34,818 nucleotides of DNA, from positions 25,839-60,656 of the forward strand of contig DBRW01000055.1 of assembly GCA_002306075.1 (NCBI GenBank), written 5' to 3'. Under the pieces are notes generated by a model. It did no database searches and was not told the origin of the DNA. It saw nothing but the letters and a program-made list of their open reading frames with translations. Of this stretch, positions 26,144 to 34,739 are shown one piece after another. The number at the start of each line of letters is the position of its first letter. Position 1 is the stretch's first letter. Both the position numbers and the translations under genes were made by a program. This DNA comes from Synergistaceae bacterium UBA1358 (GTDB lineage Bacteria; Synergistota; Synergistia; Synergistales; Synergistaceae).

Positions 26144-26515
26144 TCAGCTTTTCATCGTAAGCATCGTTATCCCAAGAAGGATCGTGCCGATGCCCATTAT
26201 TCTCAGAACTGTGATCTTTTCCTTGAAAATGAAAAATCCCACGAAGATCAGGATGATATACACAAGCCCCGACATCATCGGATAGGCCAGCGTAAGATCT
26301 GTCCTGGACAGGGCCGCGGCCATGAAGAAGAATGAGACGCCGAACATCCCGAGCCCGACGATTATCCATGGGTTGAGAAGTATTTTGAATACCCCCGCGA
26401 TGATCCCGGAGGAGAGGATGGATGTATCACCTCCGTAGGCATGCTTCATTACAGTGCTTCCGAGCGCGTTCGTCATCGCCGAGGCGATCAGGAGCAAAAG
26501 GCTTATCCTGTCCAT
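26144..26515 (-). CDS. Small EamA/SMR-type transporter, probable undecaprenyl-phosphate-aminoarabinose flippase subunit
   Basis: A 123-residue protein with four predicted membrane helices (about residues 4-24, 49-69, 76-96, 101-120), starting MDRISLLLLIASAMTNA and carrying LSRTDLTLAYPMMSGLVYI and GIGTILLGITML, as in small multidrug-resistance/EamA half-size proteins. I set the start at ATG 26515 because AAGGAGG ends seven bases before it; the ATG at 26521 is too close to the site and the frame to 26584 lies inside arnD. The size and fold match ArnE (about 111) and ArnF (about 128 residues), which act as a pair in enterobacteria. Only one such gene is present here, so it may work as a homodimer. 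I leave E or F unassigned. Confidence 0.82.
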   Translation of the reverse strand: MDRISLLLLIASAMTNALGSTVMKHAYGGDTSILSSGIIAGVFKILLNPWIIVGLGMFGVSFFFMAAALSRTDLTLAYPMMSGLVYIILIFVGFFIFKEKITVLRIMGIGTILLGITMLTMKS

Positions 26516-26517
26516 TT

Positions 26518-27402
26518 TCATTCCTCCTTCTGCACTGCGAGAGTGCCCGCCCTTCCGGTAAGGGTGCCCATTATTATTTCGCACTTATCCGGTCTGCACT
26601 CTTCGGCGTATTCAGCAAGTGTCCGGAACTGTACACCGCTCTTCTTTGCCTTTTCTATGAAACCGTCAAAGACATCTATCTTCGAAAGTCCTTCCATTTC
26701 CGCGTGCACGGTCAGGACGTTCCAATCGCTGTCCATGCCTTTGAGCCAAATGTCCCCTATCGTATCGTCATCGACCCCCGGAAGTCCGAATATTTCATCC
26801 ATGGTCGGAAGCGTCGTGGGGATCTGCACTGGGGTGTAAGACCTGCCCCCGAAGACCGGCAGGAAAGGTTTGCGGCCCCTTGTGTCGCTGCAGTAGTTCA
26901 GGCCGAGCTCCTGCTGCACCTCAAGGCTCACCTGTGAGATCTGCCATCCCGGAGCCGCGCAGCTCATGGGCTTCCTTCCTGAGAGCTTCTCAAACATATC
27001 CGCCGATCTCTCAAAAAGAGACCTGAATTCTTCTTTGGAGATACGCGCAAGTTCATCCTGGACATAGACGTGATCCCATGCGTGTACACCGCAGTCATGT
27101 CCCTCTTCGACGGCCCGGACCAGAATGCCCGGGTCGGAGGGGACTATCATCGGCGCCGGGAGCAGTGTCCCGTACAGCAGGGTTTTGATGCCGTATGTCG
27201 ACGGAGCCTTCGTCCTCATCATTTTTGAGATGAAGCCCTTTCGGAATATCCTTCTTATCGCCTTTCCGGAATTGTCCGGTCCAAAAGAGAAGAATATCGA
27301 TGCTTTGATCCCATGTTTTTTGAAGAGGTCGAGCATTTTTGGGACGCCTTCGCGGTATCCCCTCAGCGAATCTATGTCGACCTTGACTGCAAGCTGTGTC
27401 AA
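26518..27402 (-). CDS. arnD: 4-deoxy-4-formamido-L-arabinose-phosphoundecaprenol deformylase
   Basis: The 294-residue protein is a polysaccharide-deacetylase-fold hydrolase with the ArnD pattern: LAVKVDIDSLRGYREGVP at the N-terminus (catalytic/metal-binding aspartates), KASIFFSFGPDNSGKA, GHDCGVHAWDH (metal histidines) and SCAAPGWQ. It removes the formyl group after transfer of the sugar to undecaprenyl phosphate, which makes the pathway irreversible. Its ATG overlaps the upstream decarboxylase gene by four bases, and its stop is two bases before the flippase ATG. Confidence 0.93.
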   Translation of the reverse strand: MTQLAVKVDIDSLRGYREGVPKMLDLFKKHGIKASIFFSFGPDNSGKAIRRIFRKGFISKMMRTKAPSTYGIKTLLYGTLLPAPMIVPSDPGILVRAVEEGHDCGVHAWDHVYVQDELARISKEEFRSLFERSADMFEKLSGRKPMSCAAPGWQISQVSLEVQQELGLNYCSDTRGRKPFLPVFGGRSYTPVQIPTTLPTMDEIFGLPGVDDDTIGDIWLKGMDSDWNVLTVHAEMEGLSKIDVFDGFIEKAKKSGVQFRTLAEYAEECRPDKCEIIMGTLTGRAGTLAVQKEE

Positions 27403-28427
27403 TCCATCTTCTCCTTTGCGGCGTACCAGGCCACGGTCTTGCTGAGGAGCTCACGCATGCCGGTTCTCGGCTTCCAGCCCAGCAGCTTCTCCATCTTCTT
27501 GACAGACGGCAGTCGGTTCTGCATATCGTCGTAAGTCTTCCCGTAGTAGTCATCCGCGGATATTTCCTCAAGCACGGTATTCTCTGCCCTTTCGCGGTAT
27601 GCCGGGAAATTTTTCATCTCTTCGATGAGCATTTCGGCAAGTTCCCTGATTGAGTGGTTGTTGCCGGGGTTGCCTATGTTGAATATTTGTCCGTCCGCTT
27701 TGTTATCCTTGTTTTCTATTATTGAGACCAGTCCCTCGATCCCGTCGCCGACCCAGGTGAAGCTCCTTCTTTGTCTGCCGCCGTTGACCAGGGATATCTT
27801 TCCCCTGTGGAGCACGTTGTATATCATCTGTGTCACGGAGCGAGCCTTGTTTTCCTCCGCGTCGCGGAAGGTGTCGAGCCTCGGTCCGACCCAGTTGAAG
27901 GGGCGGAACAGTGTGAACCTGAGTCCCTCCTCCTGTCCGTAGGCGAAGATGAGCCTGTCCATCATCTGTTTGCTGCAGCTGTAGATCCACCTCATCTTGT
28001 TGATGGGACCTGTCACGAGGGGGCTTTCATCCTCCTTGAGGTAGCTGTCGCCGCTCATGCCGTAAACTTCCGATGTCGAGGGGAAGATTATCCTCTTATT
28101 GTATTTTGAACAAAGCCTGACCATCTTGAGATTCTGTTCGAAATCAAGTTCGAATGTCCATATCGGCTTTTGGATGTAGTAGGCGGGTTTTGCGATGCCG
28201 GCAAGCGGGATCACGATGTCTGAGGATATGACCTGTTCCTCCAGCCATTTTTCGTCTTTGAATATGTCGCCCGAGGTAAATTTGAAATTGGGGCTGTCCA
28301 TAAAGGGAGCGAGGTTGTCAGACCTCAGATCGAAGCCCTGGACCTCCCATCTGCCGTCCCTGCAGAGGGCTTCGAGCAGGTGAGTTCCGATGAATCCGTT
28401 GATCCCTGTGATAAGTATTTTTTTCAT
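27399..28427 (-). CDS. UDP-glucuronate decarboxylase (ArnA C-terminal domain equivalent)
   Basis: This 342-residue short-chain dehydrogenase/reductase equals the C-terminal half of enterobacterial ArnA. It shows the NAD motif GINGFIG at residues 8-14, FPSTSEVYGM with S119 and E120, the catalytic Y149xxxK153 (WIYSCSKQMMDRL), FRPFNWVGPRLD, and the arginine-rich GGRQRRSFT segment matching the decarboxylation-site arginine. It oxidises and decarboxylates UDP-glucuronate to the UDP-4-keto-pentose. In E. coli it is fused behind the formyltransferase; here the two are separate genes three bases apart. The following arnD overlaps it by four bases. Confidence 0.92.
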   Translation of the reverse strand: MKKILITGINGFIGTHLLEALCRDGRWEVQGFDLRSDNLAPFMDSPNFKFTSGDIFKDEKWLEEQVISSDIVIPLAGIAKPAYYIQKPIWTFELDFEQNLKMVRLCSKYNKRIIFPSTSEVYGMSGDSYLKEDESPLVTGPINKMRWIYSCSKQMMDRLIFAYGQEEGLRFTLFRPFNWVGPRLDTFRDAEENKARSVTQMIYNVLHRGKISLVNGGRQRRSFTWVGDGIEGLVSIIENKDNKADGQIFNIGNPGNNHSIRELAEMLIEEMKNFPAYRERAENTVLEEISADDYYGKTYDDMQNRLPSVKKMEKLLGWKPRTGMRELLSKTVAWYAAKEKMD

Positions 28428-28430
28428 ATT

Positions 28431-29315
28431 TTATGCATCCCTTTCAGGTTCGCCCTCAGGCTGTATCCTAAGTATTCTCAGCAGTCCCCTGCCGGTCCCC
28501 ACAAGCATCGGCGATTCCGACCTTATCTTTCCGGGCTCAAACGTCCCTTCGGCCGGGAGAGCTTTCCAGATGAAATATTTTTTGCAGTCCCAGTACGTGA
28601 ATGCACCCGGGAATGGATGGGTCAGCGCTCTCACAAGGTTGTATATCTCTTCGGCAGACTTGTTCCAGTCTATTTCTCCGTCTTCGGGCCTGCGCCTCCC
28701 GAATTTTGTGGCCTTTGACTCGTCCTGGGGATACCTCTTTGCGGTCCCATTTTCAAGAGACGGGAGAGATGACATAAGTATCTCGCGGGCCGCCTCGGTC
28801 ACCTTAAGGAATACGTCGTGCGCCGTGTCCTCGAATTCTATGGGCACAGCCTTCTGGGCTATGATGTCTCCCCTGTCGGCTGATTCCGTCATAACGTGGA
28901 GCGTGGCCCCCGTCTCCTTTTCACCGTTGATGACTGCCCAGTTGATGCAGGCTCTTCCCCTGTATTTGGGCAGGAGCGCACCGTGGATATTGTATGCGCC
29001 AAGTTTCGGGATATCCAGCACCTCTTTGGGTATCATCGCCCTGTAGTAAAAAGAGAATATCAGGTCAGGTGCGATCTCCCGAAGACGGTTTATCTCGTCC
29101 GCGTCTATCTTTGACGGTGCGCGTACCTCGATGGAACTGTCAAGTGCTGTCTGCTTTACCGAACGGAACCATATCTCTTCTTTCGGGTCGTCCTCGTGTG
29201 TATAGACGACCGCTACATTGGCGCCGTCCCTGATGAGGTCTTCAAGACAGGCGCTCCCCACCTCGCTGTATGCGAAGACTGCTATACGGGGCCTCGAGTC
29301 ATTCCTTCGGTTCAT
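28431..29315 (-). CDS. UDP-L-Ara4N formyltransferase (ArnA N-terminal domain equivalent)
   Basis: This 294-residue formyltransferase equals the N-terminal half of ArnA. It has the catalytic residues N109, H111 and D147 (YNIHGALLPKYRGRACINWAV and ESADRGDI), followed by a C-terminal OB-like domain with DGEIDWNKSAEEIYNLVRAL and HPFPGAFTYW, which is known from ArnA and Met-tRNA formyltransferases. It uses 10-formyl-tetrahydrofolate to formylate UDP-aminoarabinose. ArnB and ArnC neighbours exclude the Met-tRNA role. It overlaps the end of arnC by 17 bases. Confidence 0.92.
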   Translation of the reverse strand: MNRRNDSRPRIAVFAYSEVGSACLEDLIRDGANVAVVYTHEDDPKEEIWFRSVKQTALDSSIEVRAPSKIDADEINRLREIAPDLIFSFYYRAMIPKEVLDIPKLGAYNIHGALLPKYRGRACINWAVINGEKETGATLHVMTESADRGDIIAQKAVPIEFEDTAHDVFLKVTEAAREILMSSLPSLENGTAKRYPQDESKATKFGRRRPEDGEIDWNKSAEEIYNLVRALTHPFPGAFTYWDCKKYFIWKALPAEGTFEPGKIRSESPMLVGTGRGLLRILRIQPEGEPERDA

Positions 29316-30237
29316 GCTCGAACACTTTCCTCACCGAGTATCTCGGTCTTCTGCTTACCTCTCTGTATATCCTGCCCACATATTCGCCGGTAATCCCAAG
29401 GCTGAAAAGCGTTATGCCAGTAAGCATGAACTGTATCGCCATAAGTGTGAACAGCCCCTCGGCTTCAGGTCCGATGAAGAGACGCCTGAGAAGCATGTAA
29501 ATGACCAGTACGGAAGAGAGCAAAGATATGAGCATCCCCGCCATCGTGACGAACTGGAGCGGTACGATCGAGAAACTTGTCATAAGGTCGAAATTGAGCC
29601 TTATCAGCTGGAAGAGACCGTACTTGGAGGTCCCCATCCCGCGCTCCCTGTGCGCAACCGGTATCTCGATCGGGTTGGCAGCGAATTTCTGTCCGAGAGC
29701 CGGAATGAAAGTGGTTGACTCTCTGCTTACGTTGATTATCTCAACTATCCTCCTGCTGTATCCTCTGAGCATGCAGCCGTAGTCGCGTATATTCAGCTTC
29801 GTGATCCTGTTGGTGATCTTGTTGACCATTTTGGAAGCCACTTTCCTGAACAGCGGATCCTGTCTTCCCTTTCTGTATGTTCCGACAAGGTCGTGACCTT
29901 CATCCATCTTTGCCACGATATTCGGGATCTCCTCCGGCGGGTTCTGCAGGTCCGCATCAAGGGTTATTACGATCTCTCCCCTGACGTGCTCGAACCCTGC
30001 CATGATCGCCATATGCTGTCCGAAATTTCCGTTGAGGTCTATCACCCTGACCTCGGGATGGGAGAGATAGAGGTCGTACAGTATCGCAAGGGTCGAATCC
30101 TTGCTGCCGTCGTTGATGAAAATTATCTCAAACGGCCTTCCCATGTCCCGCATTACCGGGTACAGGCTCTCAAAGAGGGCGGGGAGCGATTCCTCCTCGT
30201 TGTAGGCAGGTATGACTATGGATATCTCAGGTTTCAT
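29299..30237 (-). CDS. arnC: Undecaprenyl-phosphate 4-deoxy-4-formamido-L-arabinose transferase
   Basis: A 312-residue family 2 glycosyltransferase. The N-terminal GT-A domain has SIVIPAYNEEESLPALF, FINDGSKDST and VITLDADLQNPPEEI (the metal-binding DxD), plus HRERGMGTSKYG. Two C-terminal membrane helices lie at about residues 233-256 and 268-292. It transfers the formylated sugar to undecaprenyl phosphate at the inner membrane. It follows arnB by one base and overlaps the formyltransferase gene. Polyisoprenyl-glucose transferases are close relatives, but the operon decides the name. Confidence 0.9.
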   Translation of the reverse strand: MKPEISIVIPAYNEEESLPALFESLYPVMRDMGRPFEIIFINDGSKDSTLAILYDLYLSHPEVRVIDLNGNFGQHMAIMAGFEHVRGEIVITLDADLQNPPEEIPNIVAKMDEGHDLVGTYRKGRQDPLFRKVASKMVNKITNRITKLNIRDYGCMLRGYSRRIVEIINVSRESTTFIPALGQKFAANPIEIPVAHRERGMGTSKYGLFQLIRLNFDLMTSFSIVPLQFVTMAGMLISLLSSVLVIYMLLRRLFIGPEAEGLFTLMAIQFMLTGITLFSLGITGEYVGRIYREVSRRPRYSVRKVFEHEPKE

Positions 30238-30240
30238 TTA

Positions 30241-31410
30241 TCAGCTCTTCTTTCCGCAGATTTCGAAAACGGCCTCGACAACGTCCCTCGCGTCTCTGTC
30301 CGTCATGGCAGGGAAGAGGGGCAGCGAGACTATCCTGTCGGATACGTATTCGGCCTCGGGCAGACTGCCCCTGCCAAGGCCGGTGGCTTCGCTGAAGCAT
30401 GTAAAGAGGTGTATTGCCTGATAGTGGAGCGCAGTTCCTATGTTCCTCTTTTTCATCTCTGCCATGAAATCATCCCTGGACATCCCGAGCTTCTCTGTGT
30501 CAACGAGCGGCGTGAAGATGTGCCAGCTGTGTTCATGTTCCCATGGTGCCGGCTTTGGGAGTATCAGTCCTTCTGCTTTTGAAAGTTCTTCCATGTAGAA
30601 AGATACGATCTCTTTTCTTCTTGCATTGAACGATCCCAGCTCCCTCAGCTGCGAATCGCCTATCGCTGCCTGGATGTCCATCATCGTATATTTCAGACCA
30701 GGGAAAAATATGTCGTAGTTCGCGCTTCCCTTTGCCGCATACCTGTTCCAGGCACCCTTTGACATTCCGTTCTGCCTCAGGACAGTAGCTTTTTCGGCCA
30801 GGGCTTCATCTCCTGTGCATATCATGCCGCCTTCGCCCGTCGTTATGTTTTTCGTGGGGTGGAAGCTGAATACGGATGCTCTGCGCTTTCCCCTGTCAGC
30901 GCCTATCTTCCTTCCCTTGTAGGAAGCGCCGAGGGCGTGCGCCGCGTCTTCAATTATCGCCAGGCCGTATTTGTCTGCGATCGCTTCGATCCTGTCCATG
31001 TCGCACGGCATGCCGGCAAAATGGACGGGTATTATTGCCTTCGTATTTTTTGTGACAGCCTTTTCGATCTTGTCCGGATCGATGTTCAGAGTGTTTCTGT
31101 CGATATCGGCCAGGACCGGCCTGGCTCCTGCGAACATTATCGTGTTTACTGTAGCCGCGAAGGTCATAGGTGTCGTTATGACTTCATCGCCGGGTCCTAT
31201 GTCAAGTGCGAGCAGTGTTGTGTGAAGTCCCGCAGTGGCGGAATTGACCGAGACAGACCACGAAGCACCCGTGTATTTTGAAAAGTTTTCCTCAAAGCGT
31301 ATAGTCTTTGGGCCCATCGCAAGCCAGCCGGAACGTATGGACTCCACTACCTCGTTTATCGCATCTTCAGAGACCGACGGTCTGGCAAAAGGGAGGAAAT
31401 CATCTCTCAT
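30241..31410 (-). CDS. arnB: UDP-4-amino-4-deoxy-L-arabinose aminotransferase
   Basis: The 389-residue PLP enzyme of the DegT/DnrJ/EryC1 family has SVNSATAGLHTTLLAL, TTPMTFAATVNTI, IIEDAAHALGA, and the Schiff-base lysine K187 in SFHPTKNITTGEGGM. It converts the UDP-4-keto-pentose to UDP-L-Ara4N with glutamate as amino donor. AGGAGG lies before the ATG inside the arnT end; the ATG is one base after the arnT stop. Confidence 0.94.
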   Translation of the reverse strand: MRDDFLPFARPSVSEDAINEVVESIRSGWLAMGPKTIRFEENFSKYTGASWSVSVNSATAGLHTTLLALDIGPGDEVITTPMTFAATVNTIMFAGARPVLADIDRNTLNIDPDKIEKAVTKNTKAIIPVHFAGMPCDMDRIEAIADKYGLAIIEDAAHALGASYKGRKIGADRGKRRASVFSFHPTKNITTGEGGMICTGDEALAEKATVLRQNGMSKGAWNRYAAKGSANYDIFFPGLKYTMMDIQAAIGDSQLRELGSFNARRKEIVSFYMEELSKAEGLILPKPAPWEHEHSWHIFTPLVDTEKLGMSRDDFMAEMKKRNIGTALHYQAIHLFTCFSEATGLGRGSLPEAEYVSDRIVSLPLFPAMTDRDARDVVEAVFEICGKKS

Positions 31411-31411
31411 C

Positions 31412-33076
31412 TTATTTGGACCTCCTGTTGAAAAGGATAAGATAACCGTTATGTTCTATCTTTTTTGTCTCGTAGGTCTTTCTGTCTTTAAAAAGTCCAT
31501 CCAGCCGCTCTTTTTCGATCACAAGGACGAACGGGCGATCTTCAGACTTCCATTCGCGCAGGAATTCTTCCGCGGTCGGGAACCATCCCTTCCCCTCCGG
31601 TTTTCCGGCTCCGAACTCAAGTTCGCCCATGCTGTCTATAAGCATAACACGCTCTTTTGTATAAAAGGGTATGCCCTGGAGGATCTCTCCGTAAACAGCG
31701 ATGGTCTCGCCGGGAAGCTTTTCTTTCATTATCACCTCTGAGATGCCCTTGGTGGAGCGTGTCCTGCCCATCATATCGTAGATGCCGTAATGCGCGGCTA
31801 TGTATACCGCCGCAGAGAGACAGAGCACCGCGGCGGCCTTCTCAAAAGCCGCCTGCCCGCCCCTTCTTGTAATAAGCAGTGCCAGCAGGGGTCCCGCAAG
31901 CAGGCCTGCGGTGATCATCAGAGCGATCGGCAGTGTCTCGTACGGGTCGACCCTGCCTCCGACAAACGAATAAACTATAAGGGCAGCAGAAAAGAGTCCC
32001 CCAAAGACCAGTGAAAATGCCAGGACCTTGCCGTGCCATTTCCCCCGTTCAATCATCCTGTCGAAGTCGGAGGCTATCAGTATGGCAAGGGGAGGGAAGC
32101 AGGGAACTATATAGGGTATCAGTTTTGAGCTTGAAAAAGAGAAGAATGCAAAGATGACCGTGAACCAGCATAGAAGGTAAATATTTGCATCCTTCACATT
32201 TTTGTCGTCCGGGCTCCTCAGGACACTTTCCCTGCTGAACAGGGAGAAGAAGAAACCGGTCCAGGGCAGCAGACCTACGGGTATCATTGGAATAAAGAAC
32301 CAGAACGGTTCATAACGGCTGTGTATCTTAGTGGCGTAGCGCAGGAAATGTTCCCTTATGAAGAAGAAATAGAGGAAGTCGGGATTCTCCCGGCTTACCA
32401 TATAGAACCAGGGCACGGCGATCACAAAGAAGAGCGCTATCCCCGGCAGGTAAAGTGCGTCCAGTATCAGACGCCATTTTCTCGTGAAGATAATGTACCA
32501 GAAGATTATCCCGCCCGGGAGGACTATCGCCACAAGTCCCTTCGAAAGCAGTCCCAGTGCGACAGAGGCGTAGAAGGCCAGGAACCATCTCCTGTCGTTT
32601 TTTATGTGTCCGTAATAAAAGGCGCAGAGCGCAGCAGTCATAAAAAGCGACAGCGGCATATCAGTCAGTGTGATCGTGCCTATGGCAAAATAGAGTAGTG
32701 AAAGTGCCGTGACCGCTCCTGCTACAGCCCCTGCCCTCCTGCCGAAGATCGAGGCGCAGAAGAGAGCTGTGATAAGAGCTCCCAGCACAGCGCAGAGCGC
32801 GGTGGGGAAGCGTGCCGCGAACTCATTCTCCCCGAAAGCCAGGAAGCTGGCCGCGTTCATCCAGTAAAGCATCACTGGCTTCTCGAAATATTTGACGTAA
32901 TTGAGGCGGGGGGTAACGAAATCACCGGATTCGATCATTTCGCGGGGGATCTCGGCATACCTTCCCTCATCCGGCTCAAGCAGCCCGTGACGGCCCAGCG
33001 GGACGAAATAGACCATGAGGATGAGGAGCGCAATTCCCAGGACCAGGAGTCTCTTTCTTTTTTCTGAAAATTCCAT
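31412..33076 (-). CDS. arnT: Lipid A 4-amino-4-deoxy-L-arabinose transferase
   Basis: The 554-residue membrane protein belongs to glycosyltransferase family 83/PMT-like. It has the ArnT first periplasmic loop EPDEGRYAEIPREMIESGDF, then VTPRLNYVKYFEKPVMLYW, with many membrane helices across the first two thirds and a C-terminal soluble domain. It moves Ara4N from undecaprenyl phosphate to lipid A on the periplasmic face of the inner membrane, reducing negative surface charge. It is the first gene of the operon here, while in enterobacteria it lies mid-operon. The ribosome-binding site (AGGAAGG) is rather far from the ATG. Its presence implies a lipid A-containing outer membrane. Confidence 0.93.
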   Translation of the reverse strand: MEFSEKRKRLLVLGIALLILMVYFVPLGRHGLLEPDEGRYAEIPREMIESGDFVTPRLNYVKYFEKPVMLYWMNAASFLAFGENEFAARFPTALCAVLGALITALFCASIFGRRAGAVAGAVTALSLLYFAIGTITLTDMPLSLFMTAALCAFYYGHIKNDRRWFLAFYASVALGLLSKGLVAIVLPGGIIFWYIIFTRKWRLILDALYLPGIALFFVIAVPWFYMVSRENPDFLYFFFIREHFLRYATKIHSRYEPFWFFIPMIPVGLLPWTGFFFSLFSRESVLRSPDDKNVKDANIYLLCWFTVIFAFFSFSSSKLIPYIVPCFPPLAILIASDFDRMIERGKWHGKVLAFSLVFGGLFSAALIVYSFVGGRVDPYETLPIALMITAGLLAGPLLALLITRRGGQAAFEKAAAVLCLSAAVYIAAHYGIYDMMGRTRSTKGISEVIMKEKLPGETIAVYGEILQGIPFYTKERVMLIDSMGELEFGAGKPEGKGWFPTAEEFLREWKSEDRPFVLVIEKERLDGLFKDRKTYETKKIEHNGYLILFNRRSK

Positions 33077-33187
33077 TAAGGCCGCAGCACCTTCCTGTTT
33101 GATCTGAATGCAGTCTTAAATTTGCGTACATGTGACGAACGTCGATTTTTGCCTTATCCGCTGTTAAAACGGGACATCCAAATGACA

Positions 33188-33215
33188 ATTATAGTTTAAA
33201 GAGAGGATTAATCAA
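33188..33215 (-). promoter_or_regulatory. Promoter of the arn operon
   Basis: Minus-strand TTGATT (plus 33210-33215), 16 bases, then a perfect TATAAT (plus 33188-33193). Transcription would start near 33181, giving a leader of roughly 105 bases before arnT. I see no clear PmrA-type box or other named site in it. Confidence 0.65.
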
Positions 33216-33225
33216 ATATAGTGGC

Positions 33226-33262
33226 AAAAATTAAGGGACCTTCCGTTCAGAGGGTCCCTTAA
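33226..33262 (-). terminator. Rho-independent terminator of the nucleobase permease gene
   Basis: TTAAGGGACC (33231-33240) and GGTCCCTTAA (33253-33262) form a perfect 10-bp stem; on the minus strand it runs into TTTTT (plus 33226-33230). It separates the permease unit from the arn promoter by only about 10 bases. Confidence 0.9.
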
Positions 33263-33295
33263 CGATCTCACTCATGCTGCCTTTGTTGTCTTTAC

Positions 33296-34672
33296 TTATT
33301 GTTTTTTTATCCCGCGCTCTTCGTCGGTCCCCGGGATGATGTTGTCGCATATTGCAGCAAGGATCCCCGCTACAGCCATCGGAGTCTTCATGATGGCCCA
33401 GATCATGCCTCCGAAGGTGCTGCCGAGAGCTCCGGTGAAAAGGGCCTGGTTAGGTTCGACCCAGCCGGGCAACCCGAGCGCCATCAGGAAGGAGAATCCT
33501 ACGATAAGGACGTTCCTCTGGCTTCCCATATCCGCTCTCATAAGGTTCTGGATCCCGAGCGCACCGATCGTTCCGAACAGGGTTATGTACGCTCCGCCTA
33601 TTACGGGCGAGGGCATCGTCGCTATCAGCGCTCCCAGTTTTCCGACGAGTGAGAGGAGAATAAGGATCACAGCCCCTGCCCTTACCACGTGTCTGCTGGC
33701 GACTCCGGTGAGCCCTATAAGTCCGATGTTTTCAGTGTAGGAAGTGGTGCCGACGGATCCCAGAAGGCCGGAGATAGCGCATCCGATACCTTCTGCCCCT
33801 ATCCCTCTGTTGATCTGTTCGGGGGTAGGATCGTCAATTCCCGCGGCAAACGAGCAGTTGTGGTAGTCTCCGATCGACTCGATCATTACGCAGAAGAACC
33901 CCGCGGAGATCGCTCCGAGAGCCAGACCGGAGAACTTTGGGGCTCCCCACGGCATGAAGAGCTTATAGCGGATCCAGGGGGCGGCCGCAACACTGCTCAG
34001 GTTTACGTAAGCCGGGTGGCCCTCGTCGAATACGCCCGCGAGCGAGAGCAACAGACATATGCCGTATGCAATGGCTATCGAGCCGAGTACGGCGAATATA
34101 TTGCAGTACTTGTTTTTGCTGCATATGCTGAAGAAGAAGACAAGCGCAACGACGAGAAGGGAAATGGGCCAGAAGTTGGCCGCGTTGAACTGTATCGCTA
34201 CGGGCGCAAGGGTGAAACCTATCGCCATGATCGTCGGACCTATTACCACAGGTGTTATCAGTTTTCTTACATGGCCGATCAGTTTGCTGTAACCAAGCAG
34301 CGAAAGGACCAGGCCTCCGATCAGAAGAGATCCTCCGATATATTGCATTACAACGTCGGGGCCCATTGCCTTGTATGCCCCTATTATGGTCATGATCGGC
34401 GGGATGAAGCTGAAGCTGGATCCCTGAACTATGGGAAGGCCGGATCCAAGTTTAGGGTGGGTCTGTATGAGGGTGGCTATACCCATCGAAAAGTAAACAC
34501 ATCCGATAAAAGCGCCTATTTGCTGCGTGGTCATGCCCATCGCCGGTCCGAATATCAGCGGGACGAGGGTCGTTGCCCCGAAGAGCGTAAGGACATGCTG
34601 GGCACCCGCAAGAATAAGTATTGGTGTCGGCGGACGGTCCTCAATACCGTAAATTATCTGTTTTCTAGCCAT
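33296..34672 (-). CDS. NCS2-family nucleobase permease (uracil/xanthine type)
   Basis: The 458-residue protein has about 12-14 membrane helices and the NCS2 features LAGAQHVLTLFGATTLVPLI near the N-terminus, GSGLPIVQGSSFSFIPP, and the family signature TENIGLIGLTGVASR near residue 320. It should import uracil, xanthine or uric acid with protons or cations. UraA-type and purine-type members cannot be told apart safely by eye; the N-terminal LAGAQHVL segment occurs in both. GGAGG lies before the ATG. It is a single-gene unit with its own promoter and terminator. Confidence 0.9.
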   Translation of the reverse strand: MARKQIIYGIEDRPPTPILILAGAQHVLTLFGATTLVPLIFGPAMGMTTQQIGAFIGCVYFSMGIATLIQTHPKLGSGLPIVQGSSFSFIPPIMTIIGAYKAMGPDVVMQYIGGSLLIGGLVLSLLGYSKLIGHVRKLITPVVIGPTIMAIGFTLAPVAIQFNAANFWPISLLVVALVFFFSICSKNKYCNIFAVLGSIAIAYGICLLLSLAGVFDEGHPAYVNLSSVAAAPWIRYKLFMPWGAPKFSGLALGAISAGFFCVMIESIGDYHNCSFAAGIDDPTPEQINRGIGAEGIGCAISGLLGSVGTTSYTENIGLIGLTGVASRHVVRAGAVILILLSLVGKLGALIATMPSPVIGGAYITLFGTIGALGIQNLMRADMGSQRNVLIVGFSFLMALGLPGWVEPNQALFTGALGSTFGGMIWAIMKTPMAVAGILAAICDNIIPGTDEERGIKKQ

Positions 34673-34709
34673 GATACACCTCCAGGGGATTTAGCAGAGC
34701 AAAATCTCT

Positions 34710-34739
34710 GCAATCGGTTGCAAAGCTTATGATATTATA
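34710..34739 (-). promoter_or_regulatory. Promoter -10 box and PurR/LacI-type operator-like site of the permease gene
   Basis: A perfect TATAAT lies on the minus strand (plus 34734-34739), inside a GCTTAT/ATAAGC dyad; its -35 box is poor. Downstream, at about +6 to +17, is GCAACCGATTGC (plus 34710-34721), which fits the GCAANCGNTTGC core used by PurR and other LacI-family repressors. A GCAGAG/CTCTGC hairpin (about 34695-34712) overlaps its edge. No purine riboswitch is visible in the leader. Confidence 0.45.

Noticed and set aside
33689..34732. Plus-strand frame of 347 codons opposite the nucleobase permease
   Set aside because: It is antisense to a clear NCS2 permease, its composition is charged and repetitive, and it shows no motifs.
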